Of a stretch of DNA of 64,000 nt, positions 22,444-31,380 are shown piece by piece (position 1 is the first letter of the stretch; the number at the start of each line of letters is the position of its first letter). The position numbers and the translations under genes are program-made. Location: NCBI RefSeq assembly GCF_029892045.1, contig NZ_CP120369.1, positions 62,001 to 126,000 of the forward strand. Reading direction: 5' to 3'. The notes beneath the pieces are model-generated. The model was given only the letters and a program-made list of their open reading frames with translations. It was not told the origin of the DNA and searched no databases. This stretch comes from Sinorhizobium numidicum. GTDB taxonomy: Bacteria > Pseudomonadota > Alphaproteobacteria > Rhizobiales > Rhizobiaceae.

Positions 22444-22771
22444 AGTGGCGGCGGTCAACATTGAGCGCGGCAATCGTCGGGCGGTTGGTCAATTGCACTG
22501 TCGGTGAAGGCCAGAAGTCGATCAACGATCGCGCTGGGCATGGGGCATATCCCCGCCGTCAAAGCCTCACGGTTCGCGCAGCAGCAGGGAATCCATTGGC
22601 TTTTGTCGGTTAACTTCGCGCCGCACCAGTATGGGCGAGTTCAATAACCATGAGCCGCGCACGGCGTCGGGCACTAGAAATCAACCATACATGAAGTCGC
22701 AGTTTGACGCTTGCGTTGAATCTGTAGTTCACTTAACCCAAAATCATATGAGGCTCAGGGAGGAACTACAG
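22444..22771. other. intergenic region before the first syrB-like gene
   Basis: No gene supported. The last bases supply the ribosome site for 22772. Confidence 0.35.
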
Positions 22772-23221
22772 ATGGCTGATGAGAGTAAGGCGGGACCGTT
22801 CGCTACGATTAAGGCGAATGCGGAAACTAAAAGCCCCACTGCTAAAAAGCGGAGGTCGCCACGACTGCAGAAGGCGGCTGCCGAACAAGTTCGTGATTCC
22901 AAAGTGACGGCTGCTAAGCCCAGGAGGTATAGCGATCAAGAAAAAAACGATAAGCTCAAGCTAATCGAGACGCAAGTCGCCGAACGCAAGAGCACCCTCA
23001 AGGACGCCATCAAGAGCGCCGGCATATCGGAGCAGACCTATTATCAGTGGAAACGGGCAGCAAAGCCCGTTGATCAAAAGGACGACAAAACTCGTCCGGC
23101 CGGAGATGAGTTGGCAGATCTCGTTCAACTCGAAAAGGAAAACTCGAGGCTTCGTCAACTCCTGGCCGACAAGTTGCGTGCGGAGAATGCTGAGCTGCGT
23201 AAGCGGCTCGGGCTGGACTGA
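22772..23221 (+). CDS. SyrB-like protein (copy 1)
   Basis: The 149-residue basic protein starts at MADESKAGP, with ribosome site agggagg ten bases upstream. The central helix-turn-helix-like segment reads TLKDAIKSAGISEQTYYQWK, and the tail is a leucine-rich coiled coil ending RAENAELRKRLGLD. The pattern resembles SyrB of Sinorhizobium meliloti, a symbiotic regulator affecting the syrM/nod pathway, and IS-type small orfA proteins. It is followed 200 bases on by a partner gene, and both are duplicated at 36530-37650. Regulatory function is inferred from the family only. Confidence 0.75.
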   Translation: MADESKAGPFATIKANAETKSPTAKKRRSPRLQKAAAEQVRDSKVTAAKPRRYSDQEKNDKLKLIETQVAERKSTLKDAIKSAGISEQTYYQWKRAAKPVDQKDDKTRPAGDELADLVQLEKENSRLRQLLADKLRAENAELRKRLGLD

Positions 23222-23421
23222 AACCACATGGGGAGTCCGCTGGGAACGCCATTTTGCTCATTGGCGCGGTCGCACGCGAAAAAACACGCAAGCTGCTGCA
23301 TTGCCAATGCGCTAATTGACTGCCGACAGTTGAATTGACGAGTGACGAGCAGTATTTGTCCACCCAGAAGCGGTGGCGCCGATCGGCGTTGGCCGTTGAT
23401 GGTTTCTTGCGGTTGAGACAT

Positions 23422-24018
23422 ATGAAAACACCACGGAGCTTCATTGTTGAATTCAAGCCCGGGCGACGGCAGCCAAAGGGACGCCCGAACTCAATTTGGG
23501 GGGAGACGGACTTCAAAGCCTTGGCCCGGGAAGTGAAAGAGAAGGCACCACATCTATTCAATTCAACGGAGACGTCCCCAACGCCTGATATAGGGGAGGG
23601 CTCGCAGGCCGATCCGAGCGCAGGTCCTGTTGCCAGAGACGCAGGTGACTTCGACGGTGCACGCAGACCGGTAGCCTCAGGCGACAGTGTAGAGGCTGAG
23701 GTGTCGAAGCAGCATCGGGACAATCCTCCCGCAGGCAATGCTGCAGTGGATCGGCAAGGGAGCTCTGAAGTCCCGCCACCTGGGACACCGTCAAGGAGCG
23801 GCATTTCTCGACGGCGCGAGCGCTATACAACATATATTTCGATGGGCGTGCATCAGGATGAGAGCGAGCAGACCAAACCTGTCGAACATGCGATCTCCCT
23901 CGAGGAAGTGGCGGCCCTTGACGCAGAAAATAAGCGACTCAAGAGTTTGCTCGCTGAGCAGATTCGTGCGGAGAACTTGGAGCTCAAGAAGATGCTTGAG
24001 CGGTTTAAAGTCACATAA
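23422..24018 (+). CDS. syrB-partner protein of unknown function (copy 1)
   Basis: About 198 residues starting with MKTPRSFIVEFKPGRRQPKG, then IWGETDFKALAREV. A low-complexity polar middle follows, and the C-terminal coiled coil contains ENKRLKSLLAEQIRAENLEL and ends KKMLERFKVT. A close relative with the same N-terminus and tail lies at 37048-37650, again just after a SyrB-like frame. The C-terminal coiled coil resembles that of the SyrB-like proteins, which suggests they pair. I do not recognise a biochemical activity. A start at 23335 is possible but is not conserved in the second copy. Confidence 0.6.
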   Translation: MKTPRSFIVEFKPGRRQPKGRPNSIWGETDFKALAREVKEKAPHLFNSTETSPTPDIGEGSQADPSAGPVARDAGDFDGARRPVASGDSVEAEVSKQHRDNPPAGNAAVDRQGSSEVPPPGTPSRSGISRRRERYTTYISMGVHQDESEQTKPVEHAISLEEVAALDAENKRLKSLLAEQIRAENLELKKMLERFKVT

Positions 24019-24427
24019 GGTAGCGTTCAATCGCCGTGCATTCATGAAAGTACCATGCGATTGCCAAGCGCAGAATTCGAGACTGCGCATCACGCGAGCT
24101 GAACGTGCGCCAACGCGACCGTAATGCGCGTTAAGTGTTTCGGCGAATACGACGCGTGAGCTATGTGCGCGGATTTTTAAGTTTTCGGGCCGGCTCCAGC
24201 AGTTTTGAGGAGCCGAATCATCCTCACCCAGCAGCACCCATCGCCGATGGCCGTCGTGCGCTACGTTACCCTGCTCTGTGCGTTGAGCCCGGTGATGAGG
24301 TGATGAGCCGCTGGAGCAGTGGATGTTCCGTATTGCGCTATCACGTATAAGCGAAAAGCTGGACGTCCCCTCTCGACGGCATGCCAGTATGGTTGCGTTG
24401 AGGAGGAAAGCACCGATGGTAAGACTA
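24019..24427. other. intergenic region left of the IS630 element
   Basis: No gene supported. It ends at the TA dinucleotide target (24426-24427) of the IS630-family element. Confidence 0.4.
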
Positions 24428-24434
24428 GAGCGTT

Positions 24435-25380
24435 TCATGTTTTGACGGAAGCGTAGCCTGCGTTGGCCAGATAGTTTGAGCATTCGTGTGGTATTGTCTG
24501 GACGAGCGCTCCGATGTGTCGCCAGGCGTCTTCGACGGTTCGCTTCTGGGCCTGCCGCATCCAGTGCTTGATCTTGGAGAAAGCCTGCTCGATCGGATTG
24601 AGATCCGGCGAATAGGGCGGCAGGAACCAGAGCCGTGCACCGGCCGCCTTTATGATCTGCCGGATAGCTGCCGATTTGTGGCTGCCGAGATTGTCCATGA
24701 TGACGATATCGCCGGGTTTGAGCGCGGGCACGAGCTGTTGCTCGACATAGGCGCGGAAACACTGGCCGTTGATCGGTCCGTCGAAGACACAGGGAGCAGT
24801 CAGCCGATCGCTGCGCAAGGCACCGAGGAAGGTCAGCGTCCGCCAGTGGCCGTGCGGAGCAAAGGCACGCAGGCGCTTGCCCTTTGGTCCCCAGCCTCGA
24901 AGCGGCGTCATGTTGGTCTTGATCCAGGTCTCGTCGATAAACACCAGCCGCTCAGGATCGAGATTGCGCTGAAAGGTCTTCCATCGCTCCCGCCTGCGAG
25001 CGATGTCGGCGCGGGCTTGCTCAAGGACGAACAGGGTTTTTTTTGAAGCGCAGTCCCTCGCGCCGGATGAATTCCCAGATCGTATTGTGGGAGACCGTGA
25101 CGCCGCGTCTTGCCAGTTCATCCTTCAAGCCATGCAGCGTCAGATGCGGGTTCTGATTGAGCCGCTCGGCAATGAAAGCGCGATGCGGTTCCAGAATACG
25201 CTTGCGATGCCCGCCCATCTTGCCCGGTGCGCCAGAACCGGTCGCACGATAGCGCTGCGACCATTTCACCACGGACGAGACGGCAACTCCGAAGCGCGCC
25301 GCCACCACACGGCTGGTCTCGCCGCTCAAAACCGCTGCCAAAACGCGGTCGCGAAGGTCGTTCGATAAGGGTCGCGTCAT
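24435..25380 (-). CDS. IS630-family transposase, two frames joined by a probable programmed frameshift
   Basis: Frame one starts at the ATG 25380 ([20 protein letters not shown]) and carries the N-terminal helix-turn-helix, ending after [11 protein letters not shown]. At a run of eight adenines (minus strand, 25037-25044) the homology moves to a second frame with the DDE residues: [15 protein letters not shown] and [12 protein letters not shown]. Frameshifting on an A-run is a known way for many IS630 elements to make the full transposase of about 315 residues. All catalytic residues are present, so it could be active unless the IS110 insertion in its leader silences it. Confidence 0.85.
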
Positions 25381-25417
25381 CCAATGCTGGCCTCCTTCCA
25401 GCCAGCATCTTGATGAT

Positions 25418-26754
25418 GTGGACGCCCCCGCACCGGCTGCGGCTATGATGCCGGCCTGTCATCCGAAGCAGCAAGAGGAGCATTCACGATGAAGATCACG
25501 ATCATGGGATTGGACCTGGCCAAGAGCGTGTTTCAGGCGCATGGCATCGACGAGACAGGCAACACCGTGCTCGTGAAGCGGTTGCATCGGAAGCAGATGC
25601 TGCCCTTCTTCTCAAAGCTACCATCATGCCTGATCGGGATGGAGGCGTGCGGAACAGCGCATCATTGGGCTCGCACGCTCGCGGCGATGGGGCACGAGGT
25701 CCGGCTCATCCCGCCGTCCTATGTGAAGGCCTATGTCAAGCGTGGCAAGAGCGACGCGCTGGATGCCGAAGCAATCTGCGAAGCCGTGCAGCGCCCGACG
25801 ATGCGGTTCGTGCCTGTGAAGACGGTGGAGCAGCAGGGCATTCTCATGACCCACCGCGCGCGAGCGCTGCTCGTTCGCCAGCGCACCATGGTCGCAAATG
25901 CGCTGCGGGCGCATTTGGCAGAATTCGGCCTTGTCGCCAATCCCGGCATTGCCAATCTGGCCAAGCTGGCGCAGCAAGCGCTGTCCGATGAGGACGGCCT
26001 ACCTTCTTATGCACGCACTTCGCTGGATATTCTGATCCGGCAGATCATGGTGTTTACCGATGAGATTGCGGTGCTGGATCAGCAACTTCACGCTTGGCAT
26101 GTCGACAGCGAAGCCAGTCGTAGGCTCGCAGCGATCCCCGGCCTCGGCGTAGTCACGGCCACGGCTGTTGCTGCCACCGTCACCGATCCCGATCAATTCC
26201 GTTCAGGTCGGCAATTTGCCGCTTGGCTCGGCCTGACGCCGCAACAGCATTCGACAGGGGGCAAAACCCAGCTCGGTGGCATCTCCAAGCAAGGAGACCG
26301 ATATTTGCGCCGATTGCTGGTTGTCGGTGCTACCGCCGTCATCCGTCACACGAAGGACAAGGCAACACCCATGGCGAATTGGATCAGAAAGCTCTTGGAG
26401 AAAAAGCCGTTCAGGCTCGTCTCCGTCGCGCTCGCCAACAAGCTCGCGCGGATCGCATGGGTCGTACTGACCCGAAAGGAAGCTTATAGGGCTCATGAGC
26501 TGACGGCCTGAGTTCGGTCCCAGACAACCCGAATTGGTAACGGCAGTCGATGATGTGTAACGATCGAGCCAATGGTGAGGCCAACCCGTCTGATTCAATG
26601 CGCTTCAAAAGCGCGCCAGCTTGATCAGGGACCTCACCGGCGGATTTCCATCAGGGCCAGCGGTCAAACTCTACGCCGCACAAACAGGCCGGACATATGA
26701 AAGCAACCGATCAAACCATCCCCGACAAAAGGCCCTTGCCATAGGGGCGTCCAC
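25418..26754 (+). mobile_element. IS110/IS1111-type element inserted in the IS630 leader
   Basis: The element ends carry an 11-base inverted repeat, GTGGACGCCCC at 25418 and GGGGCGTCCAC ending at 26754. One intact 340-residue transposase gene lies between. Inverted repeats near the ends point to the IS1111 group of IS110. Exact ends may differ by a few bases because these elements make no clear target duplication. Confidence 0.75.
25489..26511 (+). CDS. IS110-family (IS1111 group) transposase, intact
   Basis: The 340-residue DEDD transposase has an N-terminal RuvC-like domain with GLDLAKSVFQAHG, an acidic residue in GMEACGTAHHWAR, and KSDALDAEAICEA. The C-terminal Tnp_20 domain has the catalytic serine region in GGKTQLGGISKQGDRYLRRL, followed by a helical tail. 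No interruption is visible and the ribosome site agaggag is good. This is the only insertion-sequence transposase in the window that looks fully intact in one frame. Confidence 0.9.
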   Translation: MKITIMGLDLAKSVFQAHGIDETGNTVLVKRLHRKQMLPFFSKLPSCLIGMEACGTAHHWARTLAAMGHEVRLIPPSYVKAYVKRGKSDALDAEAICEAVQRPTMRFVPVKTVEQQGILMTHRARALLVRQRTMVANALRAHLAEFGLVANPGIANLAKLAQQALSDEDGLPSYARTSLDILIRQIMVFTDEIAVLDQQLHAWHVDSEASRRLAAIPGLGVVTATAVAATVTDPDQFRSGRQFAAWLGLTPQQHSTGGKTQLGGISKQGDRYLRRLLVVGATAVIRHTKDKATPMANWIRKLLEKKPFRLVSVALANKLARIAWVVLTRKEAYRAHELTA

Positions 26755-26821
26755 ATATGAATCACAACAACGACGATTCGGGAATCGGCAACGATTCAAT
26801 CAAACACGGAAACGCTCTAGC

Positions 26822-27100
26822 ATGCTCGGCCGGGATTTGGCGAAGAGAACGATTCTGGTCCATGCAGCCGGGCCGATGGCGCGGCGATTTTCCTCGAGTG
26901 GCAAACTGCTAGCGTATCCCGATTTAGGCTTGCGCCGGAAGCAGCCGGTAGTTCGGGAGACGTTGCTTAGGCATCAGGTCCAATGGAGGGCCCATCTGTG
27001 CGGAGCGTTTGTCAAACGGCAGAAGAATGATGTTGCTGGGCTGGCGGCGATCTGCAAAGCGGCGCTCTCCACTGTGTTCACAATTTTTGTGATCTGCTGA
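26822..27100 (+). pseudogene. second IS110-type transposase relic
   Basis: A frame from the ATG at 26822 reads MLGRDLAKRTILVHAAG, the IS110 N-terminus with the key Asp. A degenerate stretch follows, then GAFVKRQKNDVAGLAAICKA, which matches the V-K-R-x-K-N-D-x-x-D-A-x-A-I-C block with the central Asp lost. It begins directly after the TA flank of the IS630 element. The rest of the gene is gone. Confidence 0.6.
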
Positions 27101-27386
27101 TCCGCAGAAGACGCGAGTCATCAATGCCTTGCTCCGTCATCTGCGGCCGGCCAGCACTCTGATTGCTGCCGTCAAACACATGGCGCATTGCCGGAGGAAG
27201 CGCCATCTCTTTGCACGGTGCCACGGCGCGCTTACTTCCTCCACAAGGTGCGCGAGGTGGATCAGGACCTCGTGTCGGGTTTGTCGAGCCCGCGACGTGG
27301 CCCTTGTTTGCTAATCTCGTGTTTTTCCGAGGGTAAGTAGCTGACAACAAATCACAAAAGTCTTTTGTAGCTGAAGTCGGCCAAAT
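27101..27386. other. decayed DNA before the nif remnant
   Basis: No coding sequence can be supported. Some arginine-rich frames here have no recognisable pattern. Confidence 0.35.
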
Positions 27387-27402
27387 TGGCACGAGTTTTG
27401 AA
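27387..27402 (+). promoter_or_regulatory. nifH-like sigma54 promoter, slightly degenerate
   Basis: TGGCACgagttTTGA differs from TGGCAC-N5-TTGC by the last base only and lies about 80 bases before the pseudo-nifH start. The context ttGGCACGagttTTG resembles rhizobial nifH promoters. No exact TGT-N10-ACA NifA site was found upstream, so it may be inactive. Confidence 0.5.
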
Positions 27403-27480
27403 GCCTTCGTTGCAAGCGGCGAGAGCTGCCGACCGGCATTCATGTCGTAGTTGACGGATCGAACGAAGGAGGAAAAGCAA

Positions 27481-27790
27481 GTGGCAAGTTTGCGTCAGAT
27501 CAAATGCTATGGCAAGGGCCGCATCGATGAGTCCACATCCCAAAGCATCCTCGCAGCGCTTGCCGGCCTCGGGGAGAAGATCCTTATCGTCGGCTGCGAC
27601 CCCAAAGCCGAGGGCACCCGCCTGATCCTGAACTCGAAGGCGCCGGACATAGTATTCCGTTCGGGCGGCGCGCGGCTGGTCCGGCTGATTTATAACCAAC
27701 GCCAGATCGACCGCGCGTTCGACCTCGCCGAGGCGCTGGCGTCCCATGACGGTGTGCTCAACCGCGCTCATCAATGTTGCCCGAGTGGGC
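27481..27790 (+). pseudogene. nifH: nifH 5' fragment (nitrogenase iron protein), inactive
   Basis: A GTG after ribosome site gaaggagg opens a frame with the NifH N-terminus: [10 protein letters not shown] then [20 protein letters not shown]. The nucleotide-binding loop GKGGIGKST is mutated to GKGRIDEST, losing the essential lysine and glycine. NifH resemblance stops after about 60-65 codons, without the cluster cysteines. The frame then runs on into unrelated sequence. This cannot make an iron protein; a working nifH must lie elsewhere if the strain fixes nitrogen. Confidence 0.8.
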
Positions 27791-27799
27791 GAGCGTTGG

Positions 27800-28130
27800 A
27801 GCATCTCGTTCCTGGAAAGCTCGATATACGGCACCAAGGCTACATCAAACGGATTCCAGCACACCGCCGTGGTGCTCGTGAAGAACGGGGCCGATCCGCT
27901 TCTCGAACGCACGAAGGCGCTGATCGCGGAAGAAGGGGCAAGCGCGCCGAAGAGGCCGCGTCTCCAAAGCAAGACCGTGCTTCTCAACCCCGGCGGCGCA
28001 AAGTCCCGTGCGGTCGTCATTGCGTTGGTGGAGATCGGCATCGCGATCGTCACCATGTCGGCCAAGAAATCGACGACCGCCGACAAGGAGCCCAGCAAAC
28101 AGATCATGAAGGTCGTCAACCCGAGGAAGG
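27800..28130 (+). pseudogene. nifE: nifE internal fragment (FeMo-cofactor scaffold subunit), inactive
   Basis: In the frame around 27880-28110 the translation [14 protein letters not shown], then [20 protein letters not shown] and [19 protein letters not shown], follows the NifE segment that normally reads as K-x-V-L-L-x-x-G-G-V-K-S-W and T-K-K-S-T-x-E-D-K. The first half of nifE, with its cluster cysteines, and the C-terminus are missing. It ends just before nifN, as expected from the usual nifEN order, so this is a collapsed nifH-(D-K)-E segment. Confidence 0.7.
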
Positions 28131-28133
28131 CTG

Positions 28134-29567
28134 ATGGTCCGCATACTTCCCCAGAGCAAATCGGCGGCGATCAATCCGCTGAAGTCGTCGCAGCCGCTTG
28201 GGGCCGCCTTCGCCTTTCTTGGGGTCGATGGTGCGGTACCCCTCTTTCATGGCAGCCAAGGCTGCACCAGCTTCGCACTGGTGCTTTTCGTACGGCATTT
28301 CAAGGAAGCCATCCCCCTGCAAACGACGGCAATGGACGAAGTGGCCACGATCCTCGGCGGGGCGGACCATCTTGAACAGGCAATCCTCAATCTCAAAACC
28401 CGCGCAAAGCCAAGGCTGATCGGTATATGCACGACGGCGCTGGCGGAAACCCGTGGCGAAGATTTCGTAGGCGATCTCGCCAAAATCAAGCTGGAGCACG
28501 CGGAAGAACTTGCAGGTACCGTCGTCGTGCTGACCAAAACGCCGGATTTCGACGGCGCAATCGAGGAGGGCTGGGCCAAGGCTGTCACCGCGATGATAGA
28601 AGCGATCACGCAAACCGGTGAGCGAGCCCGGCAGTCGAGGAAGGTCGCGATCCTGCCAGGTTGGAATCTCACTGTAGCTGACATCGAGCATTTGCGCGAG
28701 ATGGTAGAAAGCTTCGGGCTCATGCCGGTGATCCTGCCGGACGTCTCCGGCTCGCTCGACGGTACGGTGCCCGATGACCGCTGGGTGCCCACTACCTATG
28801 GCGGCACCAGCGTCGAGGGAATCCGCGAGCTTGGCACGGCGGCGCAGTGCATCGCGATCGGGGAACATATGCGCCGTCCTGCGGAGGTGCTGCAGACGCT
28901 AACCGGAGTGCCTTACGTGCTATTCCAGTCGCTGACCGGTTTGAACGCAGTCGATCGGTTTGTCTCGCTACTTTCCGCAATTTCCGGTGCGCCCGCGCCA
29001 ACGAAAGTCCGCCGTCGCCGCGCACAGCTGCAGGACGCCTTGCTGGATGGTCACTTCCATTTCGGTGGCAAGAAGATCGCGATCGCATCCGAGCCGGACC
29101 AGCTCTACCAGCTCGCCACCTTCTTCACCGGCATGGGTGCCGAGATCACCGCGGTGGTCACGACGACCAGTACCTCGAAAATCCTCGAGAAGGTCCCTGC
29201 GGAAGCGATTCAGGTGGGCGATCTCGGCGATCTGGAAAGTCTTGGCGACGGCGCTGATCTTCTCGTCACACATTCGCACGGCCGGCAAGCGGCAGCGCGT
29301 CTAGGCATTCCCATGATGCGTGTCGGTTTCCCTGTGTTCGACCGGCTCGGCAGTCAGCACAAGCTCACAATCCTTTATCAGGGAACGCGCGACTTGATCT
29401 TCGAAGTCGCCAACATCTTCCAGTCCGATCCCCTCGCGCCGTCACCCTGGGCACTTGATCCGTTTCGTAGCCAGACCGACACCGATAAGAAAAGCCAGCG
29501 CCTTGCACGTGGCGATCGCACACAAGCTACTAGCGCAGGCTTGCCCGCCGACAAGAATCCTCTTTGA
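28134..29567 (+). CDS. nifN: NifN, FeMo-cofactor scaffold subunit
   Basis: The 477-residue protein has the NifN pattern: SAAINPLKSSQPLGAAFAFL, HGSQGCTSF with the cluster-ligand cysteine, ICTTALAETRGEDFVGD, LPDVSGSLDG and a C-terminal RVGFPVFDRLG. NifN forms the NifE2N2 scaffold on which the iron-molybdenum cofactor is finished. The frame is full length and intact, but its partner nifE here is destroyed, so this copy can act only if nifE exists elsewhere. The last about 30 residues are polar and may be altered. Confidence 0.88.
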   Translation: MVRILPQSKSAAINPLKSSQPLGAAFAFLGVDGAVPLFHGSQGCTSFALVLFVRHFKEAIPLQTTAMDEVATILGGADHLEQAILNLKTRAKPRLIGICTTALAETRGEDFVGDLAKIKLEHAEELAGTVVVLTKTPDFDGAIEEGWAKAVTAMIEAITQTGERARQSRKVAILPGWNLTVADIEHLREMVESFGLMPVILPDVSGSLDGTVPDDRWVPTTYGGTSVEGIRELGTAAQCIAIGEHMRRPAEVLQTLTGVPYVLFQSLTGLNAVDRFVSLLSAISGAPAPTKVRRRRAQLQDALLDGHFHFGGKKIAIASEPDQLYQLATFFTGMGAEITAVVTTTSTSKILEKVPAEAIQVGDLGDLESLGDGADLLVTHSHGRQAAARLGIPMMRVGFPVFDRLGSQHKLTILYQGTRDLIFEVANIFQSDPLAPSPWALDPFRSQTDTDKKSQRLARGDRTQATSAGLPADKNPL

Positions 29568-29583
29568 CGATGAGGACTGCGAA

Positions 29584-29994
29584 ATGAGAACACCACACAA
29601 TAACCTCATTATCCCCGCTGTCGAGGACAAGGCGGCTCTTGCTACCTCTTTCCTTAAAGGCCTCATTCAGCTGATCCGCGCTCAGGACTCCTACGGTTTG
29701 TGGGAAAGCAATGTGGATGATGAGCTGCTCGCCGAGTTCATTGTCAACAAGGAGCGGCGCCGTGATGTCTCGATCATTGGCGATCCCGATCAGGAAGTGC
29801 TGTGGAGGCTACAAATTTTTTACCGCTGTGTGGGACTTGCGATCCAGGAGCGCTCCGGCCTGGTGGCATCGCCCATCATAATGATGAGCCCCGAGGGCTT
29901 CGGACGTGTGCTTCTCACGCCAGGGCAGGGACGAAACTGGTGGATAAATGCGGTCGCAGTAATCGAAGCCTACCCGCATGTAGCGCTGGCGTGA
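29584..29994 (+). CDS. NifX-associated nitrogen fixation protein (DUF269 type), internally shortened
   Basis: The 136-residue protein has the family blocks LIRAQDSYGLWE, IIGDPDQEVLWRL, and PEGFGRVLLTPGQG, with a C-terminal AVAVIEAYPHVA. Family members are usually about 150-160 residues. Here the stretch after GFGRV...G, which normally contains V-V-V-N-K-x-L-R-D-V-H-R-F-G-F, is replaced by NWWIN, so about 25 residues seem deleted. nifX itself, normally between nifN and this gene, is missing. It is likely impaired. Confidence 0.7.
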   Translation: MRTPHNNLIIPAVEDKAALATSFLKGLIQLIRAQDSYGLWESNVDDELLAEFIVNKERRRDVSIIGDPDQEVLWRLQIFYRCVGLAIQERSGLVASPIIMMSPEGFGRVLLTPGQGRNWWINAVAVIEAYPHVALA

Positions 29995-30022
29995 TGATAC
30001 CGACTTTTCGACGGAGGAGATC

Positions 30023-30202
30023 ATGTCAGACCATGAGAGGCTTCAGAGAAAGCTCCGCAACCTGCAGTCGCGCGCACTGCGAGCCCACGCCAAGGGCGTC
30101 CCAGTCAACTGGACCGAGAAGCTGCTCGACTATCTGCGGTCGAAGTTGGCGCTGGCACGGGCGGGTGGAAGACGGCCCCTCCCTACGCTGTGGCGGCCTT
30201 AA
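30023..30202 (+). CDS. small nif-associated protein resembling the DUF683/CCE_0567 family
   Basis: A 59-codon frame begins MSDHERLQRKLRNLQSRAL after a strong ribosome site (acggaggag) and contains GVPVNWTEKL. Family members in nif clusters are about 65-75-residue two-helix proteins with a similar K-L-x-x-R-A and L-P-V-N-W-T-E signature after the DUF269 gene, as here. The normal helix A-K-M-x-L-H-D-L-A-E-D is reduced to AHAKG, so part is deleted, in line with decay of this nif block. Confidence 0.5.
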   Translation: MSDHERLQRKLRNLQSRALRAHAKGVPVNWTEKLLDYLRSKLALARAGGRRPLPTLWRP

Positions 30203-30319
30203 GATGAAGCTCGATGCTCACCGGGCTCCGCGAGAGTACCTCGGACCTATCGAGCTTCAACCCGCTACTCGCCCGGTTGAGAAAACACGGTCAAGTCTTC
30301 AGCGGGGCTGAGCTGATCG

Positions 30320-30429
30320 GCGGCGGAACAACATCCATGTCCGAGCACGCACCGTGGACGTTCGGATCAGCCGGCTCAGAAAGAAGGATGAAAACGGTCT
30401 CGTCCTACAGCGCATCTCCTCGTGCTGAG
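30320..30429 (+). pseudogene. possible relic of an OmpR-type DNA-binding domain
   Basis: One frame reads HVRARTVDVRISRLRKK, close to the winged-helix recognition segment R-T-V-D-V-x-I-x-R-L-R-K-K of OmpR/PhoB regulators. Nothing recognisable lies on either side. This is a short similarity and could be chance. Confidence 0.35.
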
Positions 30430-30492
30430 GGCAAGTCTTGCGGGCTTAAAACGCGCTTGCAGATGCGACGTTACATAGAAAGAAGCGGTCAG

Positions 30493-31380
30493 ATGGCTTT
30501 TAAAACTGTGCTCAGTGTGACGGAAACTTACCACTCCGATCAGGACGTTATTACAGCTGCCACATTGTGTGCCGAGATCGGAGCGCGTCTTTCTGTACTG
30601 ATCATCGGATTTGCCACGCGTCCGGCGTTCGGCGGTGGGACCGGCGTAGCTGCTCCCCAGCGGATTGAAGTACACGCGGTGGACACGGTCAGGTTGGAAA
30701 AACACTGCCGCGAAATCGAGGCAATTTCGCAGGACATGATTAGACTGGAGAGGCGCTCCGAGGAACTCGAGACACTGCTGGGAGCGATGCGGCTTTCCTG
30801 TGACGTCGACAGCGCTTATTGCGACCTGGCCAGCGTCGATGAGGTTGTGCGAAAGCGGGCGCTCTGCGCGGACCTAACAATCATCGGCCCCTCACTTCTT
30901 GAAAACAATATTCTCGGATCTCGTGTTATCAACGGCAGCCTGTTCGAATCGGGAAAGCCAGTGCTTGTTGTGCCGAAGGGCGCCGATGCAACTCTGTCGC
31001 CACGGCGCGTGCTGGTCGGCTGGGATTCGCGAGTCGAGGCGTCCCGAGCGGTTAGGGAAGCGCTGGACCTTCTGTCCGGCGCAAAGGAAGTTCGTGTCAC
31101 ACTAGTCGATCCCGAGACGACCCACAACGGAAACGGCGCCGAGCCGGGCGCCGACATCGGTGATTATCTCGCTTTACACGGTGTTCAGGTGGTGGTCGAC
31201 CGGCTGCAGAGCGGCGGCCAATCGGTCGCCTCAGTGCTCACTCAGCACGCAATCGACGCGTCCGCCGACATGATTGTCATGGGCGCTTATAGCCACCGTC
31301 GGCTGCATGAGCGGCTCTTCGGGGGCGTCAGGAGATGGATACTTGAGAAGCCGCCTATGCCGCTGTTTTTGGCTCGCTGA
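30493..31380 (+). CDS. universal stress protein (two UspA-like domains)
   Basis: The 295-residue protein starts at MAFKTVLSVTETYHSDQD. The C-terminal domain has the strand RRVLVGWDSRVEASRAVREA and the ATP-loop type GAYSHRRLHERLFGG, as in UspA (G-x2-G-x9-G-S/T-like with variation). The first domain is more diverged. I chose the ATG at 30493; the frame extends about 93 codons upstream through unrelated sequence containing the winged-helix relic in another frame. Usp genes often accompany nif clusters. The function is unknown here. Confidence 0.8.
   Translation: MAFKTVLSVTETYHSDQDVITAATLCAEIGARLSVLIIGFATRPAFGGGTGVAAPQRIEVHAVDTVRLEKHCREIEAISQDMIRLERRSEELETLLGAMRLSCDVDSAYCDLASVDEVVRKRALCADLTIIGPSLLENNILGSRVINGSLFESGKPVLVVPKGADATLSPRRVLVGWDSRVEASRAVREALDLLSGAKEVRVTLVDPETTHNGNGAEPGADIGDYLALHGVQVVVDRLQSGGQSVASVLTQHAIDASADMIVMGAYSHRRLHERLFGGVRRWILEKPPMPLFLAR

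Larger units (their letters stand above)
24428..26817 (-). mobile_element. IS630-family element, interrupted by an IS110-type element
   Basis: The left end GAGCGTTTCatgTTTTGA at 24428 and the right end with inverted aacacgGAAACGCTC finishing at 26817 are imperfect inverted repeats. A TA dinucleotide flanks each side (24426-24427 and 26818-26819), the target duplication typical of IS630/Tc1. The transposase gene lies in the left half. Between 25418 and 26754 a complete IS110-type element sits in the transposase's 5' leader. Removing it restores a continuous leader that carries the ribosome site ggagg. Confidence 0.82.
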
